In this document: positions 18,199-26,570 of the stretch, in pieces
Layout of the letters: each line of letters opens with the position of its first letter
How positions within the stretch are numbered: position 1 is the stretch's first letter
NCBI RefSeq assembly: GCF_001007935.1
Contig: NZ_CP011451.1
Location: forward strand, 1,054,001 to 1,118,000
Source: Nitrosomonas communis
GTDB lineage: Bacteria; Pseudomonadota; Gammaproteobacteria; Burkholderiales; Nitrosomonadaceae
Reading direction: 5' to 3'
Length of the DNA: 64,000 bases
Notes under the pieces: model-generated
The model's database searches: none
Told to the model about the DNA's origin: nothing
Seen by the model: the letters and a program-made list of their open reading frames with translations, nothing else
Position numbers and translations under genes: made by a program

Positions 18199-20462
18199 GT
18201 ACACTCAAAACTCACTACTCATGCTCTGAATTAGCAGAAATGAGACTGCCAGGATTACCAGAAAGTGAACGGAGAATGCACGATCGTGTAAAAAAAGAAA
18301 AATGGGAATCGCGCATAGTACCTGGCAAAGGTGGCAAGGGTGGAATGCGCACCGAATACCAACCACCCGCTGCCATTATGGCGATTATCAGACAGCGTGC
18401 AATCGAGGCACTGATTGAGGCAACGCCAGCCATGCCAGCACAGGCTCAACCAGTGAACACCCCCTCGCCTGCTGTAGCCAGTCTCAAGCTGACAGGACTA
18501 CCAGAAAGACAAATCGAGCTACGTAGCAAGCAGGATCGCAGACAAAACCCCGACCAATTAAAAGACTGGCAACGCCAGATAGCTGAAGCACGTGCCGCAA
18601 TCTGTGCAGAAGTCCGCAGACTGGAAGCCGTAGGAGGGACAGAACGTGCCATCCGTACCGTAATCGACCTGGCTGCACGTAATCAATTACCCCAGCATTT
18701 GCAACAGTTAGTCCCTGTGGCCAATGCCAAGGCAGGCATGGAGCGTGCGTTATCGCGCACTACCCTCTATCGTTGGCTAAAGGAATCAGCACGTAATGGT
18801 GCCAGCGGTAGTCAGGTGGTACAGCTCGCACCCAAAGCACGCGAAACAGTCGGTATTCCACCCTGGGCACCCTATTTGCTGAATCTTTACGGCCAGCCAC
18901 AGAAACCCAGCCTCGCCTATTGCATAGAGAAACTGCCAGAACTATTGCCCGCGGTCATCATACCGCCCTCCTATGCAGCTGCTCACCGTTTTATCCAGAA
19001 AATGAGCAATGTAGATATACAACGCGGACGTATGGGCAATCGTGAAATCAAATCGCTCCTGCCATTCGTACGGCGGGATACCAGTTACATGTGCCCAACT
19101 GACGCCTATACCGCAGACGGGCACACGTTTGATGCAGAAATTGCGCACCCGATGCATGGCAAAGCTTTCCGGCCTGAAATCACCACCGTGCTCGACATTG
19201 CTACCCGTAAAGCCGTCGGCTGGTCGGCAGGATTAGCTGAATCAACCTGGGCAGTTCTGGATGCGTTACGCCATGCATGTATGAGTTGCGGTATACCGTC
19301 CATCTTCTATGTCGACAATGGATCAGGCTACAAGAATGCAGCCATGTCCGATGAATCGACCGGCTTCATGAGCAGGCTTGGAATTGAACTCACGCACAGT
19401 CTCCCCTATAACTCGCAAGCCCGTGGCGTAATCGAGCGCGCACACCAGACCATCTGGGTCAAAGCCGCCAAAATGCTGCCGACCTACATGGGCGAAAAGA
19501 TGGATGCTCAAGCCAAGCAAAAAGTATTCAAGATTACGCGCAAGGATCTCAAAACCATCGGCAAATCACAATACCTGATGGAATGGGCTGATTTTATGGC
19601 TTTCTGCCAGCAGCAGATCGACGACTACAACAATCACCCCCACCGGGCTCTGCCCAAAGTACGCGGAGCAGACGGCAAAAAACGCCACCAGACGCCCAAT
19701 GAAGCCTGGGCGCAGGCAGTAGCTGAGGACTTCGATCCGGTCATGGTGGATGCTGTTGAGGCAAACGACCTGTTCCGCCCCTACAAAACCTGCAAAATCA
19801 TCCGCGGAGAAGTACGGTTATTCAATAACCTCTATTTCAGCCAGGAACTGGTGCACTACCACGGTGAAACCGCGCAGGTTGGCTATGACATCCACGACGC
19901 CAGCCGTGTCTGGGTACGCAACCGTCAAGGACAGCTCATCTGTATCGCAGAATTTGAAGCCAACAAGCGCGGCTATTTTCCGGAATCAGTGCTGGATCAA
20001 GCCCGCTACAAACGCGCGCAGGGCCGTATCAAACGTGCAGCATCCAAGATAGAGGAAGCAGAACAAGAGCTCAACCCACCACAACTGATTGAACACCAGC
20101 CAGGCATCGAACTGCCGCCGATGGCCATAGCACAACCTCAATATGCAGGCATTGAGATAGCTGAACCGATCGAAACACAAGCAGTTGATGCTCAGCCAAC
20201 CAACGTCTCACCACTCATTCAGCGCCCACATTTCAAAAGCACTATTGAAAAATATACCTGGCTGATGAACAACAAGCGCACTTGGGACACGCTAGATGCC
20301 AGATTCCTGATGCAGTATGTCGACAGCCATCAGTACTTCGATATGCTCCAGATCTATGCATACGATGGCATCAGCTGGACCAAGGCAGATGATGAAACCG
20401 CTAAGAATTTAATGCAGCAGGAAGAGGAGCTAAAAGCTCCAGAAGAAGTGGCCGCACAGTAG
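18195..20462 (+). CDS. Mu-type transposase A
   Basis: 755 residues. Residues 8-60 form the enhancer-binding winged helix shared with the repressor; residues about 105-215 contain the end-binding HTHs (RTTLYRWLKESARNG). The RNase-H-like core has Asp308 (AYTADGH), Asp374 (FYVDNGSG) and Glu414 (ARGVIERAH), the DDE residues that cut phage ends and join them to target DNA. The beta-barrel and the C-terminal tail that contacts B follow. It overlaps the preceding gene (ATGA) and is followed 58 bases later by B. MuA is 663 residues, so this one is longer, mainly in the N-terminal linker and C-terminus. Confidence 0.96.
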   Translation: MSTLKTHYSCSELAEMRLPGLPESERRMHDRVKKEKWESRIVPGKGGKGGMRTEYQPPAAIMAIIRQRAIEALIEATPAMPAQAQPVNTPSPAVASLKLTGLPERQIELRSKQDRRQNPDQLKDWQRQIAEARAAICAEVRRLEAVGGTERAIRTVIDLAARNQLPQHLQQLVPVANAKAGMERALSRTTLYRWLKESARNGASGSQVVQLAPKARETVGIPPWAPYLLNLYGQPQKPSLAYCIEKLPELLPAVIIPPSYAAAHRFIQKMSNVDIQRGRMGNREIKSLLPFVRRDTSYMCPTDAYTADGHTFDAEIAHPMHGKAFRPEITTVLDIATRKAVGWSAGLAESTWAVLDALRHACMSCGIPSIFYVDNGSGYKNAAMSDESTGFMSRLGIELTHSLPYNSQARGVIERAHQTIWVKAAKMLPTYMGEKMDAQAKQKVFKITRKDLKTIGKSQYLMEWADFMAFCQQQIDDYNNHPHRALPKVRGADGKKRHQTPNEAWAQAVAEDFDPVMVDAVEANDLFRPYKTCKIIRGEVRLFNNLYFSQELVHYHGETAQVGYDIHDASRVWVRNRQGQLICIAEFEANKRGYFPESVLDQARYKRAQGRIKRAASKIEEAEQELNPPQLIEHQPGIELPPMAIAQPQYAGIEIAEPIETQAVDAQPTNVSPLIQRPHFKSTIEKYTWLMNNKRTWDTLDARFLMQYVDSHQYFDMLQIYAYDGISWTKADDETAKNLMQQEEELKAPEEVAAQ

Positions 20463-20520
20463 CGCCAACTACTCTATGCAGCCGGTTTTTATAACACATT
20501 AGAGAAAGAGGAGTTTAAAT

Positions 20521-21261
20521 GTGAAGAACGTGTTTGTCAAAACCAGTAACTACATCAGGTTTCAGGAGGGCCTGGCCGCTGTCGAAGGACGCGGCGCACA
20601 GGAATCGAGCCTGCTGCTGGTTACGGGCGAGGCCGGTTACGGTAAATCGGAAACAGTCGATCAGTGGGCTGTGCAAGTCGGTGCATCTTACCTGCGCGCA
20701 AAAACTGACTGGACCCCGAGATATTTTTTAACGGAGCTCGCCGAGAATCTCAAAGTCGACCCATCCGGTAGATCCAAAGACGTATTTGCACGGGTATCCG
20801 GCTATATCGGGCGCAATCAAACTCCTATCGTGATTGACGAAGTGGATCACTGCTTAAGGGATAACGCGCGCGTGCTGGAAGCTGCCAGAGATCTGTCCGA
20901 TTTAACGGAAGTTGTCATCGTCCTGGTCGGTATGGAGAAAGTACAGGCCAAGATCAGCAAACACCTGCAGATCAGCAGCCGTATTGCGCATGTCGTTACC
21001 TTCTGTCCGGCAACCATTGACGACGTCGTCATGACCTGCAGCCAAAAATGCGAAGTCAAAGTGGCGCGCGATCTGGCCATGGAAATCCATCGGCAAAGCA
21101 AAGGGAGAATGCGCGAAATCATGAACGCGATCGCACTGGTAGAGCGCGAAGCACAGCTCAATGGGCTGGAGGAAATATCACTGAAAAATGTCGTAAACAG
21201 GCAACTGACGCTCGATTGGCAATCAACCGGCCAGCGAACCCTGGTAAATGGGGGTCGCTGA
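20521..21261 (+). CDS. Mu B-like target-activating AAA+ ATPase
   Basis: 246 residues starting with GTG, with AAAGAGGAG as ribosome site. The Walker A is GEAGYGKS (36-43) and Walker B is IVIDE (103-107), with an arginine-rich sensor region further on (SRIAHVV). MuB forms ATP filaments on DNA, delivers target DNA to A and gives target immunity. It is shorter than MuB (312) and lacks the N-terminal HTH, as in D3112-type phages. It directly follows A in the early operon. Confidence 0.93.
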   Translation: MKNVFVKTSNYIRFQEGLAAVEGRGAQESSLLLVTGEAGYGKSETVDQWAVQVGASYLRAKTDWTPRYFLTELAENLKVDPSGRSKDVFARVSGYIGRNQTPIVIDEVDHCLRDNARVLEAARDLSDLTEVVIVLVGMEKVQAKISKHLQISSRIAHVVTFCPATIDDVVMTCSQKCEVKVARDLAMEIHRQSKGRMREIMNAIALVEREAQLNGLEEISLKNVVNRQLTLDWQSTGQRTLVNGGR

Positions 21262-21262
21262 G

Positions 21263-21661
21263 ATGAGCAAACCATGCAATCTGGATACATCGCAAATAGA
21301 TGAACGCAAACCCGACGGAGTCGGGTTACGGTTTGAGCTCGATGAGAAACAATATCTCGTTCTAATGTTTATCGAATCAAGCTACCTACTCATCACTGTT
21401 GATGATGGATCGGTCTATATTGGAGGAACAGGATTTAACGCTGAAGGGTGTCGTTTATACCACCATCAAACTGAAATTATTCAAGGCTTCCTCGGTGTGA
21501 GATTAGAAAGGAATGGAGAGGTCATTGGATCAATTGAGTTTTCCACCAAGGAAATCATTCTCACGCTAGACGAAACCAAGAAAAAGATCAGCCTTAATCT
21601 TAACGATGATGCTCGTACTCGAATAGAGGGAATGTTTGCCCGAGCGGGGGGACTGCACTAA
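21263..21661 (+). CDS. hypothetical early phage protein
   Basis: 132 residues from the ATG at 21263, which touches the end of B; an upstream ATG at 21248 is less likely because it lies inside B. Mostly beta-strand prediction by eye (QYLVLMFIESSYLLITVDDGSVYIGG, GVRLERNGEVIGSIEFSTKEIIL). No known domain recognised. The stop overlaps the next start by one base (TAATG), so it is in the early operon. Confidence 0.65.
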   Translation: MSKPCNLDTSQIDERKPDGVGLRFELDEKQYLVLMFIESSYLLITVDDGSVYIGGTGFNAEGCRLYHHQTEIIQGFLGVRLERNGEVIGSIEFSTKEIILTLDETKKKISLNLNDDARTRIEGMFARAGGLH

Positions 21662-22257
21662 TGGCCTGGATCTCTGAACAACTCCTTAAAGTTATCGGTC
21701 AGCACGCTCCTAACGAATGCATCACCGAGAAAAGACTCGTCAACCTGACGAGGCTTAAAGAAAAACAAGTCGAAAACGCGATGCGCAAATTGCGTAAGCA
21801 CGAGCTTGTCGTGTTGACTGCTCCTGGCTGCTACCGGCTCACGGACGCAGGCAAAGAAGCACTGGCAACTGAAGCCGCGCTCAGATCGGGTCCAAACGGC
21901 TCTTATCAAGCAGTGCGTATCCACAAAAACAGCCTGAGAATGCGGGTATGGCGCGCTATCCGCATCCGCAAGAAGTTCAGCATCCCTGAAATTGAGCCGT
22001 TAGTGTCTACCGGGAATGAAGCCGACATCGTCAGCAATATCGGCAAATATCTCAGAGCACTGGAAAAAGCAGGCTATCTCATCAAAATGAAGAAGCGCGA
22101 AGCAGGCAGCGCACTCACCTCCAACGGGTACATGCGCTGGTGGCTGCCGGATGAGAACAACACCGGGCCCATCGCGCCCATCTGGCGGCAGGCCAAAAAC
22201 ACCCTGTTTGATCCGAACAACGGCAAGGAGGTGCCATTATGTGGCGAGAGATCCTGA
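21661..22257 (+). CDS. winged-helix early phage protein
   Basis: 198 residues. Two winged-helix-like units: ITEKRLVNLTRLKEKQVENAMRKLRKHELVVLTAPGCYRLTDAG (about 22-66) and a second at about 95-145 (MRVWRAIRIRKKFSIPEIEP ... YLRALEKAGYLIK). Such tandem winged-helix proteins follow B in several transposable phages. It has no named function; DNA binding is likely. It overlaps the next gene by 19 bases, whose strong ribosome site AAGGAGG lies inside it. Confidence 0.7.
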   Translation: MAWISEQLLKVIGQHAPNECITEKRLVNLTRLKEKQVENAMRKLRKHELVVLTAPGCYRLTDAGKEALATEAALRSGPNGSYQAVRIHKNSLRMRVWRAIRIRKKFSIPEIEPLVSTGNEADIVSNIGKYLRALEKAGYLIKMKKREAGSALTSNGYMRWWLPDENNTGPIAPIWRQAKNTLFDPNNGKEVPLCGERS

Positions 22258-22580
22258 ATGCAAGGGTTGCTGCCAGCAGCAAAGCGCAAGTCGCAGCAGA
22301 GCTCGGCGTATCACGCACTGCGATCAGCCTGATCGTGCATGACAAATACCCGGCAGATACCAGGCACATAGCAGCCAAAGTGATCGAAATCTATGGCCGT
22401 ATCCGCTGCCCTCATCTGGGCCTGGAAATCAGCCAGGCACAATGCCGTGAATACCACAGCAGAAGACCACCCACCAGCAGCCCGCGCGCAATGAAGCACT
22501 GGCGCGCCTGCCAGAACTGCATGCAAAGAACAATGACCGTTGATCAGAGTAGCGAAAACAGTGGAGGAAGCAAATCATGA
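22239..22580 (+). CDS. HTH plus Cys-rich early phage protein
   Basis: 113 residues. Residues 12-35 (SKAQVAAELGVSRTAISLIVHDKYP) form a lambda-repressor/LacI-type HTH. A Cys/His cluster follows (RIRCPHLGLEI, QCREYH, CQNCMQR), suggesting a zinc site. AAGGAGG sits seven bases before the ATG. Proteins with this layout occur in the early region of Mu-like phages; a regulatory role is inferred from the HTH. Confidence 0.75.
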   Translation: MWREILNARVAASSKAQVAAELGVSRTAISLIVHDKYPADTRHIAAKVIEIYGRIRCPHLGLEISQAQCREYHSRRPPTSSPRAMKHWRACQNCMQRTMTVDQSSENSGGSKS

Positions 22581-22831
22581 ACCCTACAGGCATCTGTTTT
22601 ATCACCCCAATATCTACCAACGCAAAAACGGCACACGTCTGTGTTGTAGAGCATGACAACGGCTCCCTGGGTGTGCAGATCAGTTTAACCATGAAGGACA
22701 GCAACGAATCCATGGAGCTAATCAACCTGACAGAAAATGAAGCCATCTACATCGGCAGCAATCTTGAGTTTCTTGGAAGCATGATCAAGGTTTACCAGGA
22801 GGATGCACACAAGGAGAGCAATAAACCATGA
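22577..22831 (+). CDS. small hypothetical phage protein
   Basis: 84 residues, overlapping the previous stop by ATGA. It reads as a compact beta-rich protein (GICFITPISTNAKTAHVCVVEHDNGSLGVQISL) with a helical C-terminal tail. No domain recognised. It lies in the early operon and shares its direction and coupling. Confidence 0.6.
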   Translation: MNPTGICFITPISTNAKTAHVCVVEHDNGSLGVQISLTMKDSNESMELINLTENEAIYIGSNLEFLGSMIKVYQEDAHKESNKP

Positions 22832-22962
22832 ACACACTATAACGCATCCTGCTCGCTACCAAGCTTTGGATGCACGATGTGGAAGAAGAAAGTACCAGCA
22901 GCACAATAAATCTGCATGAAGCATACAGAAAAGATTTTGAATTAATTAAAAATGGAGCCGGC

Positions 22963-23301
22963 ATGAAAAAACATCAAACACAACACTGCTTTCCGCAACA
23001 ACACACAATTTCCATCGGCAAAGAAAACCAAATCCTGATGGATATGCTCACTAAAGCGAAAAATGTCGCTATCAATTTGGCACGCACAGGCCACCGCGTG
23101 CTCGATATCAACATCGGCAGCCGTAATGTGCGCTTAACCATCAGCCCATCCAATCGCTGCAACCTGCTAGGCGGGGCCATGATCAAGATCAGCCGCGTAA
23201 ATGGCGTGGAAGAAAAAACTATGGCTGCCAATATTGACGGTGTACAGGTCGAGTGGACCACGAGCACCAGGCTAGAACCAGGCCAATTTATAACACGCTG
23301 A
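22963..23301 (+). CDS. hypothetical phage protein
   Basis: 112 residues from the ATG at 22963, chosen because GGAG stands seven bases before it; the frame is open further upstream to 22843. Upstream in the same frame, an ATG at 22828 with AAGGAG is followed after four codons by TAA and then an open, protein-like stretch (RILLATKLWMHDVEEES). So an extended N-terminus may have been lost to an ochre mutation. The body (VLDINIGSRNVRLTISPSNRC, DGVQVEWTTS) is beta-rich. No function recognised. Confidence 0.55.
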   Translation: MKKHQTQHCFPQQHTISIGKENQILMDMLTKAKNVAINLARTGHRVLDINIGSRNVRLTISPSNRCNLLGGAMIKISRVNGVEEKTMAANIDGVQVEWTTSTRLEPGQFITR

Positions 23302-23320
23302 GAAAACCAGGAAGAATATT

Positions 23321-23803
23321 ATGAAAATTGACGATACCAGCGCGCAGATACTGGATTGGGCAGGAAACCTGGGAACGGCATTTACTACCGCAGAAGCCTT
23401 CAATCAGCTCTCATTTGTTGAGAACGCGAAAGAAATGTCTGACAACATCAGAAAACTATGGGTTTTAGGTCATCTGGCACGCAAAAAAATAGACAACGTG
23501 CGCTACAGTTACATCGTGTCTGAACTGGCTACTGACGACTATGAAAGATATACCAATCCGCCTAAACCTGATGAAGTCAAGCAGGCTGTAGATTCGTTCT
23601 TGGCAAAACAGGCTCCCGGTAAAGTGAATACCCCGGCTCCCACTAAACCCATTCAGGAAGCTGCAAAAAAAGAGGCAAAAAGTGAAGAGGCGAATATTCA
23701 ACCGGAGAACAAGCCGGAGTCTTTTAATCTGCTGCCTGAGCGGTTCAGCCTCACGCTGCAAACGCCAGGCGGCATCACCATCACGATAACTGCAGGAGCA
23801 TAG
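23321..23803 (+). CDS. hypothetical phage protein with winged-helix-like N-terminus
   Basis: 160 residues. Residues 5-70 (AQILDWAGNLGTAFTTAEAFNQL ... NIRKLWVLGHLARKKIDNVRYSYIV) resemble a winged helix. A Lys/Ala/Pro/Glu-rich linker follows (about 90-130) and a short beta C-terminus (RFSLTLQTPGGITITITAG). AGGAAG precedes the ATG. No family recognised. Confidence 0.6.
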   Translation: MKIDDTSAQILDWAGNLGTAFTTAEAFNQLSFVENAKEMSDNIRKLWVLGHLARKKIDNVRYSYIVSELATDDYERYTNPPKPDEVKQAVDSFLAKQAPGKVNTPAPTKPIQEAAKKEAKSEEANIQPENKPESFNLLPERFSLTLQTPGGITITITAGA

Positions 23804-23806
23804 TTC

Positions 23807-24322
23807 ATGCATCTAACCTGCCCTTGTTGCCAGGCTGAATATCCGCTGTTAGCAGCCATTAACAATGCAGCCTTGCGGAATGTCCTTGAGCACGCCTTAA
23901 GTCAAACGCCAGTAGGCAAACTGCTGCTGATCTATGTGGATCAGCTATTCAAACCGCCCCAACGGGAAATATCTGATACGAAGCTGGCCAAACTGCTGAG
24001 CGAGCTCATCATTATGGTCGAAGCTGGCAAGATCGAACATAAGGGCCGGGTCTTCCCTGCCCCGCAGGCTTACTGGAAAGCGGCATTGGAGCAAATGATT
24101 GACCAGCGTGACACCCTGACGCTACCGCTCAAAAGCCACAGCTACCTGTTCACCATCATCGCCAGCGCAGCCGACAAGGCAGCTAAAAAGGTAGAAACCG
24201 AACAGGAAATGCGCACGCGTATCGGCCACGTGCAACAGGAGCAGGAGGCAGCAATCAGAAAAGGAATGCCGGAGGCAGTACGCAACCAGCTCCAGGAAAT
24301 TATCAATAAAAACAATCCATAA
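23807..24322 (+). CDS. hypothetical phage protein with N-terminal CPCC zinc-ribbon-like motif
   Basis: 171 residues. It opens with LTCPCCQAEYP, half of a zinc ribbon; no second Cys pair is visible, so metal binding is uncertain. The rest is helical with a charged C-terminal coiled coil (KKVETEQEMRTRIGHVQQEQEAAI). It precedes gam by 20 bases and is clearly part of that operon. I recall similar proteins next to gam in other Mu-like phages but no function. Confidence 0.65.
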   Translation: MHLTCPCCQAEYPLLAAINNAALRNVLEHALSQTPVGKLLLIYVDQLFKPPQREISDTKLAKLLSELIIMVEAGKIEHKGRVFPAPQAYWKAALEQMIDQRDTLTLPLKSHSYLFTIIASAADKAAKKVETEQEMRTRIGHVQQEQEAAIRKGMPEAVRNQLQEIINKNNP

Positions 24323-24342
24323 TTACAGGAGACAGATAAAAA

Positions 24343-24867
24343 ATGGCTAAAACCGCCACCCGACACAAGACCAAGGCTCAAGCCCACGTGCCACAAACAA
24401 GGGATGAGGCCGCTGCAGACATTCGCAAGATCGGTGACCTGCAGCGCCAACTCACCCGTGCCACTACCGAGATGAACGACGCCATTGCCCACATCACGCA
24501 AAACTTCCAGCCACGCCTGGAAGCTCTCAATGATCAGCTCAAAACTCTACTGGAAGGTGTGCAAGGCTACTGTGAAGCCCACCGTCTCGAATTAACGGAT
24601 GGCGGCAAAGTGAAAACTGCCAACCTTATCACAGGTGAGGTGCAATGGCGGCAACGCCCGCCCAGCGTATCGGTGCGCGGCTCGGATACCGTGATCGAAA
24701 TGCTCAAGCGCCTGGGACTGGAACGCTTTATCCGCATCAAGGAAGAAATCAACAAAGAAGCTGTCCTCAACGCACCGGATCAGGTACGCGGTGTGGCCGG
24801 GTTGACTGTGGTCACTGGTGTGGAGGATTTAGTCATCACTCCATTTGAGCAGACTACTGAAGCCTAG
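24343..24867 (+). CDS. gam: Gam-like host-nuclease inhibitor
   Basis: 174 residues. IRKIGDLQRQLTRATTEMNDAIAHI begins the long helix and GGKVKTANLITGEVQWRQRPPSVSVRG is the strongly conserved core of Mu Gam. Gam binds double-strand ends as a dimer and shields linear phage DNA from RecBCD-like nucleases; it is a structural homologue of eukaryotic Ku. ACAGGAG precedes the ATG. It is complete and ends 12 bases before the alternative hairpins in front of gemA. Confidence 0.95.
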   Translation: MAKTATRHKTKAQAHVPQTRDEAAADIRKIGDLQRQLTRATTEMNDAIAHITQNFQPRLEALNDQLKTLLEGVQGYCEAHRLELTDGGKVKTANLITGEVQWRQRPPSVSVRGSDTVIEMLKRLGLERFIRIKEEINKEAVLNAPDQVRGVAGLTVVTGVEDLVITPFEQTTEA

Positions 24868-24878
24868 AGGCTTGACCA

Positions 24879-24933
24879 GATGGCGTTAAATCTAGCGCCA
24901 TCGAGCCAAACCTTTGGACTAATTTAACGCCAT
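24879..24933 (+). promoter_or_regulatory. mutually exclusive hairpins covering the gemA start codon
   Basis: GATGGCG (24879-24885) can pair with CGCCATC (24896-24902), or ATGGCGTTAAAT (24880-24891) can pair perfectly over 12 bp with ATTTAACGCCAT (24922-24933). The second arm includes the first two bases of the gemA ATG. The two folds share their left arm and exclude each other, the layout of an RNA switch or translational attenuator. No proper ribosome site is seen before gemA. Confidence 0.5.
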
Positions 24934-25363
24934 GAAAACTAGACTAACTGCAGAAGAACAACGTAAACGCGACATTGCACAGATCCACATTGCCAAAGCA
25001 CAACTTGGCATGAATGATGACACTTACCGTGACATGCTGTTTAACGTTACCGGAGTGCGCTCCAGCCGTGAGCTCTCAGCCACCGCAAGACTACGCGTGC
25101 TGCAGCATCTGAAAGAAAAAGGCTGGAAGAAAAAGCTGCCAGCAAGAGCAATGCTTGGTGCACCTAAAGCAGGCAAGGCCAGCATTCAGCCGCTCATCAG
25201 CAAAATAAGTGCATTGCTCACAGAAATGAAACTACCTTGGTCTTACGCCCACGCCATCGCTAAACAAATGTGGCAGCGGGAACGGCTCGAATGGTGCAAG
25301 CCGGATGAGCTGCGCGCCATCATTACTGCCCTCACGAACAGGATGAAACAACAAAATGCATGA
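24932..25363 (+). CDS. gemA: GemA-like regulatory protein (DUF1018)
   Basis: 143 residues. RDIAQIHIAKAQLGMNDDTYRDMLFNVTGVRSSREL and the C-terminal WSYAHAIAKQMWQRERLEWCKPDELRAIITAL match the gp16/GemA family of Mu-like phages, which alters host gene expression and DNA supercoiling during lytic growth. Its ATG lies inside the second arm of a 12 bp inverted repeat, so translation may be controlled by RNA folding. It overlaps mor by eight bases. Confidence 0.9.
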   Translation: MKTRLTAEEQRKRDIAQIHIAKAQLGMNDDTYRDMLFNVTGVRSSRELSATARLRVLQHLKEKGWKKKLPARAMLGAPKAGKASIQPLISKISALLTEMKLPWSYAHAIAKQMWQRERLEWCKPDELRAIITALTNRMKQQNA

Positions 25364-25751
25364 CCATGACGTCGATGAATCATTGCTGCCCGGCATCCTT
25401 CAGGAAATCACTGCACTAATCGGGCTCCCCGCTACGCTTAAACTCACGCAAAAATACGGCGGCGTACGCCTGTACGTGCCCAAACACTTGCCGGAAGATC
25501 ATGTGCTGGCCGACCTCATCGGTCTCGAGGCTGCGCGCAAGTTAGCAGAGCACTACGGCGGACTGGTACATTTCGACATCCCCAAGGCGGACGCTATCCG
25601 TATCGCTCTGAGGAACAGCAAGATCCGTGCAGAATGGCCAACCTTAAGCCAGCGCCAGCTTGCGTTGAAGTACAGCCTTACTGAGCGGCAAGTAAGAAAA
25701 ATTCTCGCTATTGAACAGCAGGATGAGCCAAGGCAGATGGGGTTGTTTTAG
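25356..25751 (+). CDS. mor: Mor-type middle transcription activator
   Basis: 131 residues. PATLKLTQKYGGVRLYVPKHLPEDHVLADLIGLEAARKLAEHYGG is the dimerisation half and TLSQRQLALKYSLTERQVRKIL the HTH of the Mor/C family, which switches on middle or late transcription together with sigma-70. It ends in QMGLF. It is the last gene of the early operon, directly before a hairpin and the first cargo block. A separate C activator is not seen, so this protein may serve both steps. Confidence 0.93.
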   Translation: MHDHDVDESLLPGILQEITALIGLPATLKLTQKYGGVRLYVPKHLPEDHVLADLIGLEAARKLAEHYGGLVHFDIPKADAIRIALRNSKIRAEWPTLSQRQLALKYSLTERQVRKILAIEQQDEPRQMGLF

Positions 25752-25756
25752 ATGAA

Positions 25757-25794
25757 ATAACCTGATGAACTATGCAAATAGATCATCAGGTTAT
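25757..25794 (+). terminator. 12 bp hairpin after mor
   Basis: ATAACCTGATGA (25757-25768) pairs perfectly with TCATCAGGTTAT (25783-25794) over a 14-base loop. There is no T run after it, so it may act as a pause/processing site or as a dyad binding site rather than an intrinsic terminator. 25795-26057 is AT-rich and holds no gene. Confidence 0.5.
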
Positions 25795-26057
25795 ATAGAA
25801 ATGATAAGGTTACTACACATCTAGTTTCGATCAAGACTACAAAACTTTAGCATCTTAATGAAGCGCTCAGAATAAATATTATCCTTACTAATCATAAAGC
25901 TGTTATCCATAGCCTTATATACGAAATAAATATTAATAATAAACTCTTGTCATAGCCTGATGGGCTGAATAAAATTCCATAACATTGGAATTTATGAATT
26001 ATTTATATTTATGCTACTCACTGGAACGTTAGCTATACCGCCATATAGTCTCAACTG

Positions 26058-26570
26058 ATGCGAAATTGGCTTAAAACACTATTGTTTGTTTCTTCTTTTT
26101 CCCCAGCTCTTATTACTACGGCATATGTTCGATATGATCTCTATGGCTGGAGTATGGATGTCTTTCAATTAATTATTTTTGGACTACTTGGAATTCTTTT
26201 GCCTATCTTAATTATTAAACTAGTAGAGCAACAGGGAGAAACATTTCATATTCAAGCGAAGAAAATTGAACCTAATGATTTCATGCTTCTTGCATTCGTC
26301 GGTAGCTATTTACTTCCACTTATTTTAAATAGTGCAAAAATATCAATAGATACTATTGTTGTTATTTTGGTTATTATTGGTCTACTTTTGTGGCTAATTA
26401 GCTCTCTCCCGGCACATCCTTTGTTGAGGATCTTTAAATTTAGATTTTATAAACTTGAATCATCAGCAGGAATGGTTTATACATTGATATCGAAGCGGGA
26501 AATTAGAGATCCAAAAGAAATTAAATTTGTAAAAAAGCTTTCCGAGACAATGCTCATGGAGATTAAATAA
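26058..26570 (+). CDS. kwaA: KwaA-like four-helix membrane protein (Kiwa defence)
   Basis: 170 residues with four hydrophobic segments: about 5-23, 35-56, 74-91 and 96-118, followed by a basic cytoplasmic tail. Its stop overlaps the start of the DUF4868 protein (TAATG). A small four-pass membrane protein directly before a DUF4868 protein is the layout of Kiwa, in which KwaA senses membrane-associated phage events and KwaB acts on DNA. The sequence by itself is not diagnostic; the call depends on the partner. It is AT-rich, unlike the surrounding phage genes, so it was probably acquired separately. Confidence 0.7.
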   Translation: MRNWLKTLLFVSSFSPALITTAYVRYDLYGWSMDVFQLIIFGLLGILLPILIIKLVEQQGETFHIQAKKIEPNDFMLLAFVGSYLLPLILNSAKISIDTIVVILVIIGLLLWLISSLPAHPLLRIFKFRFYKLESSAGMVYTLISKREIRDPKEIKFVKKLSETMLMEIK

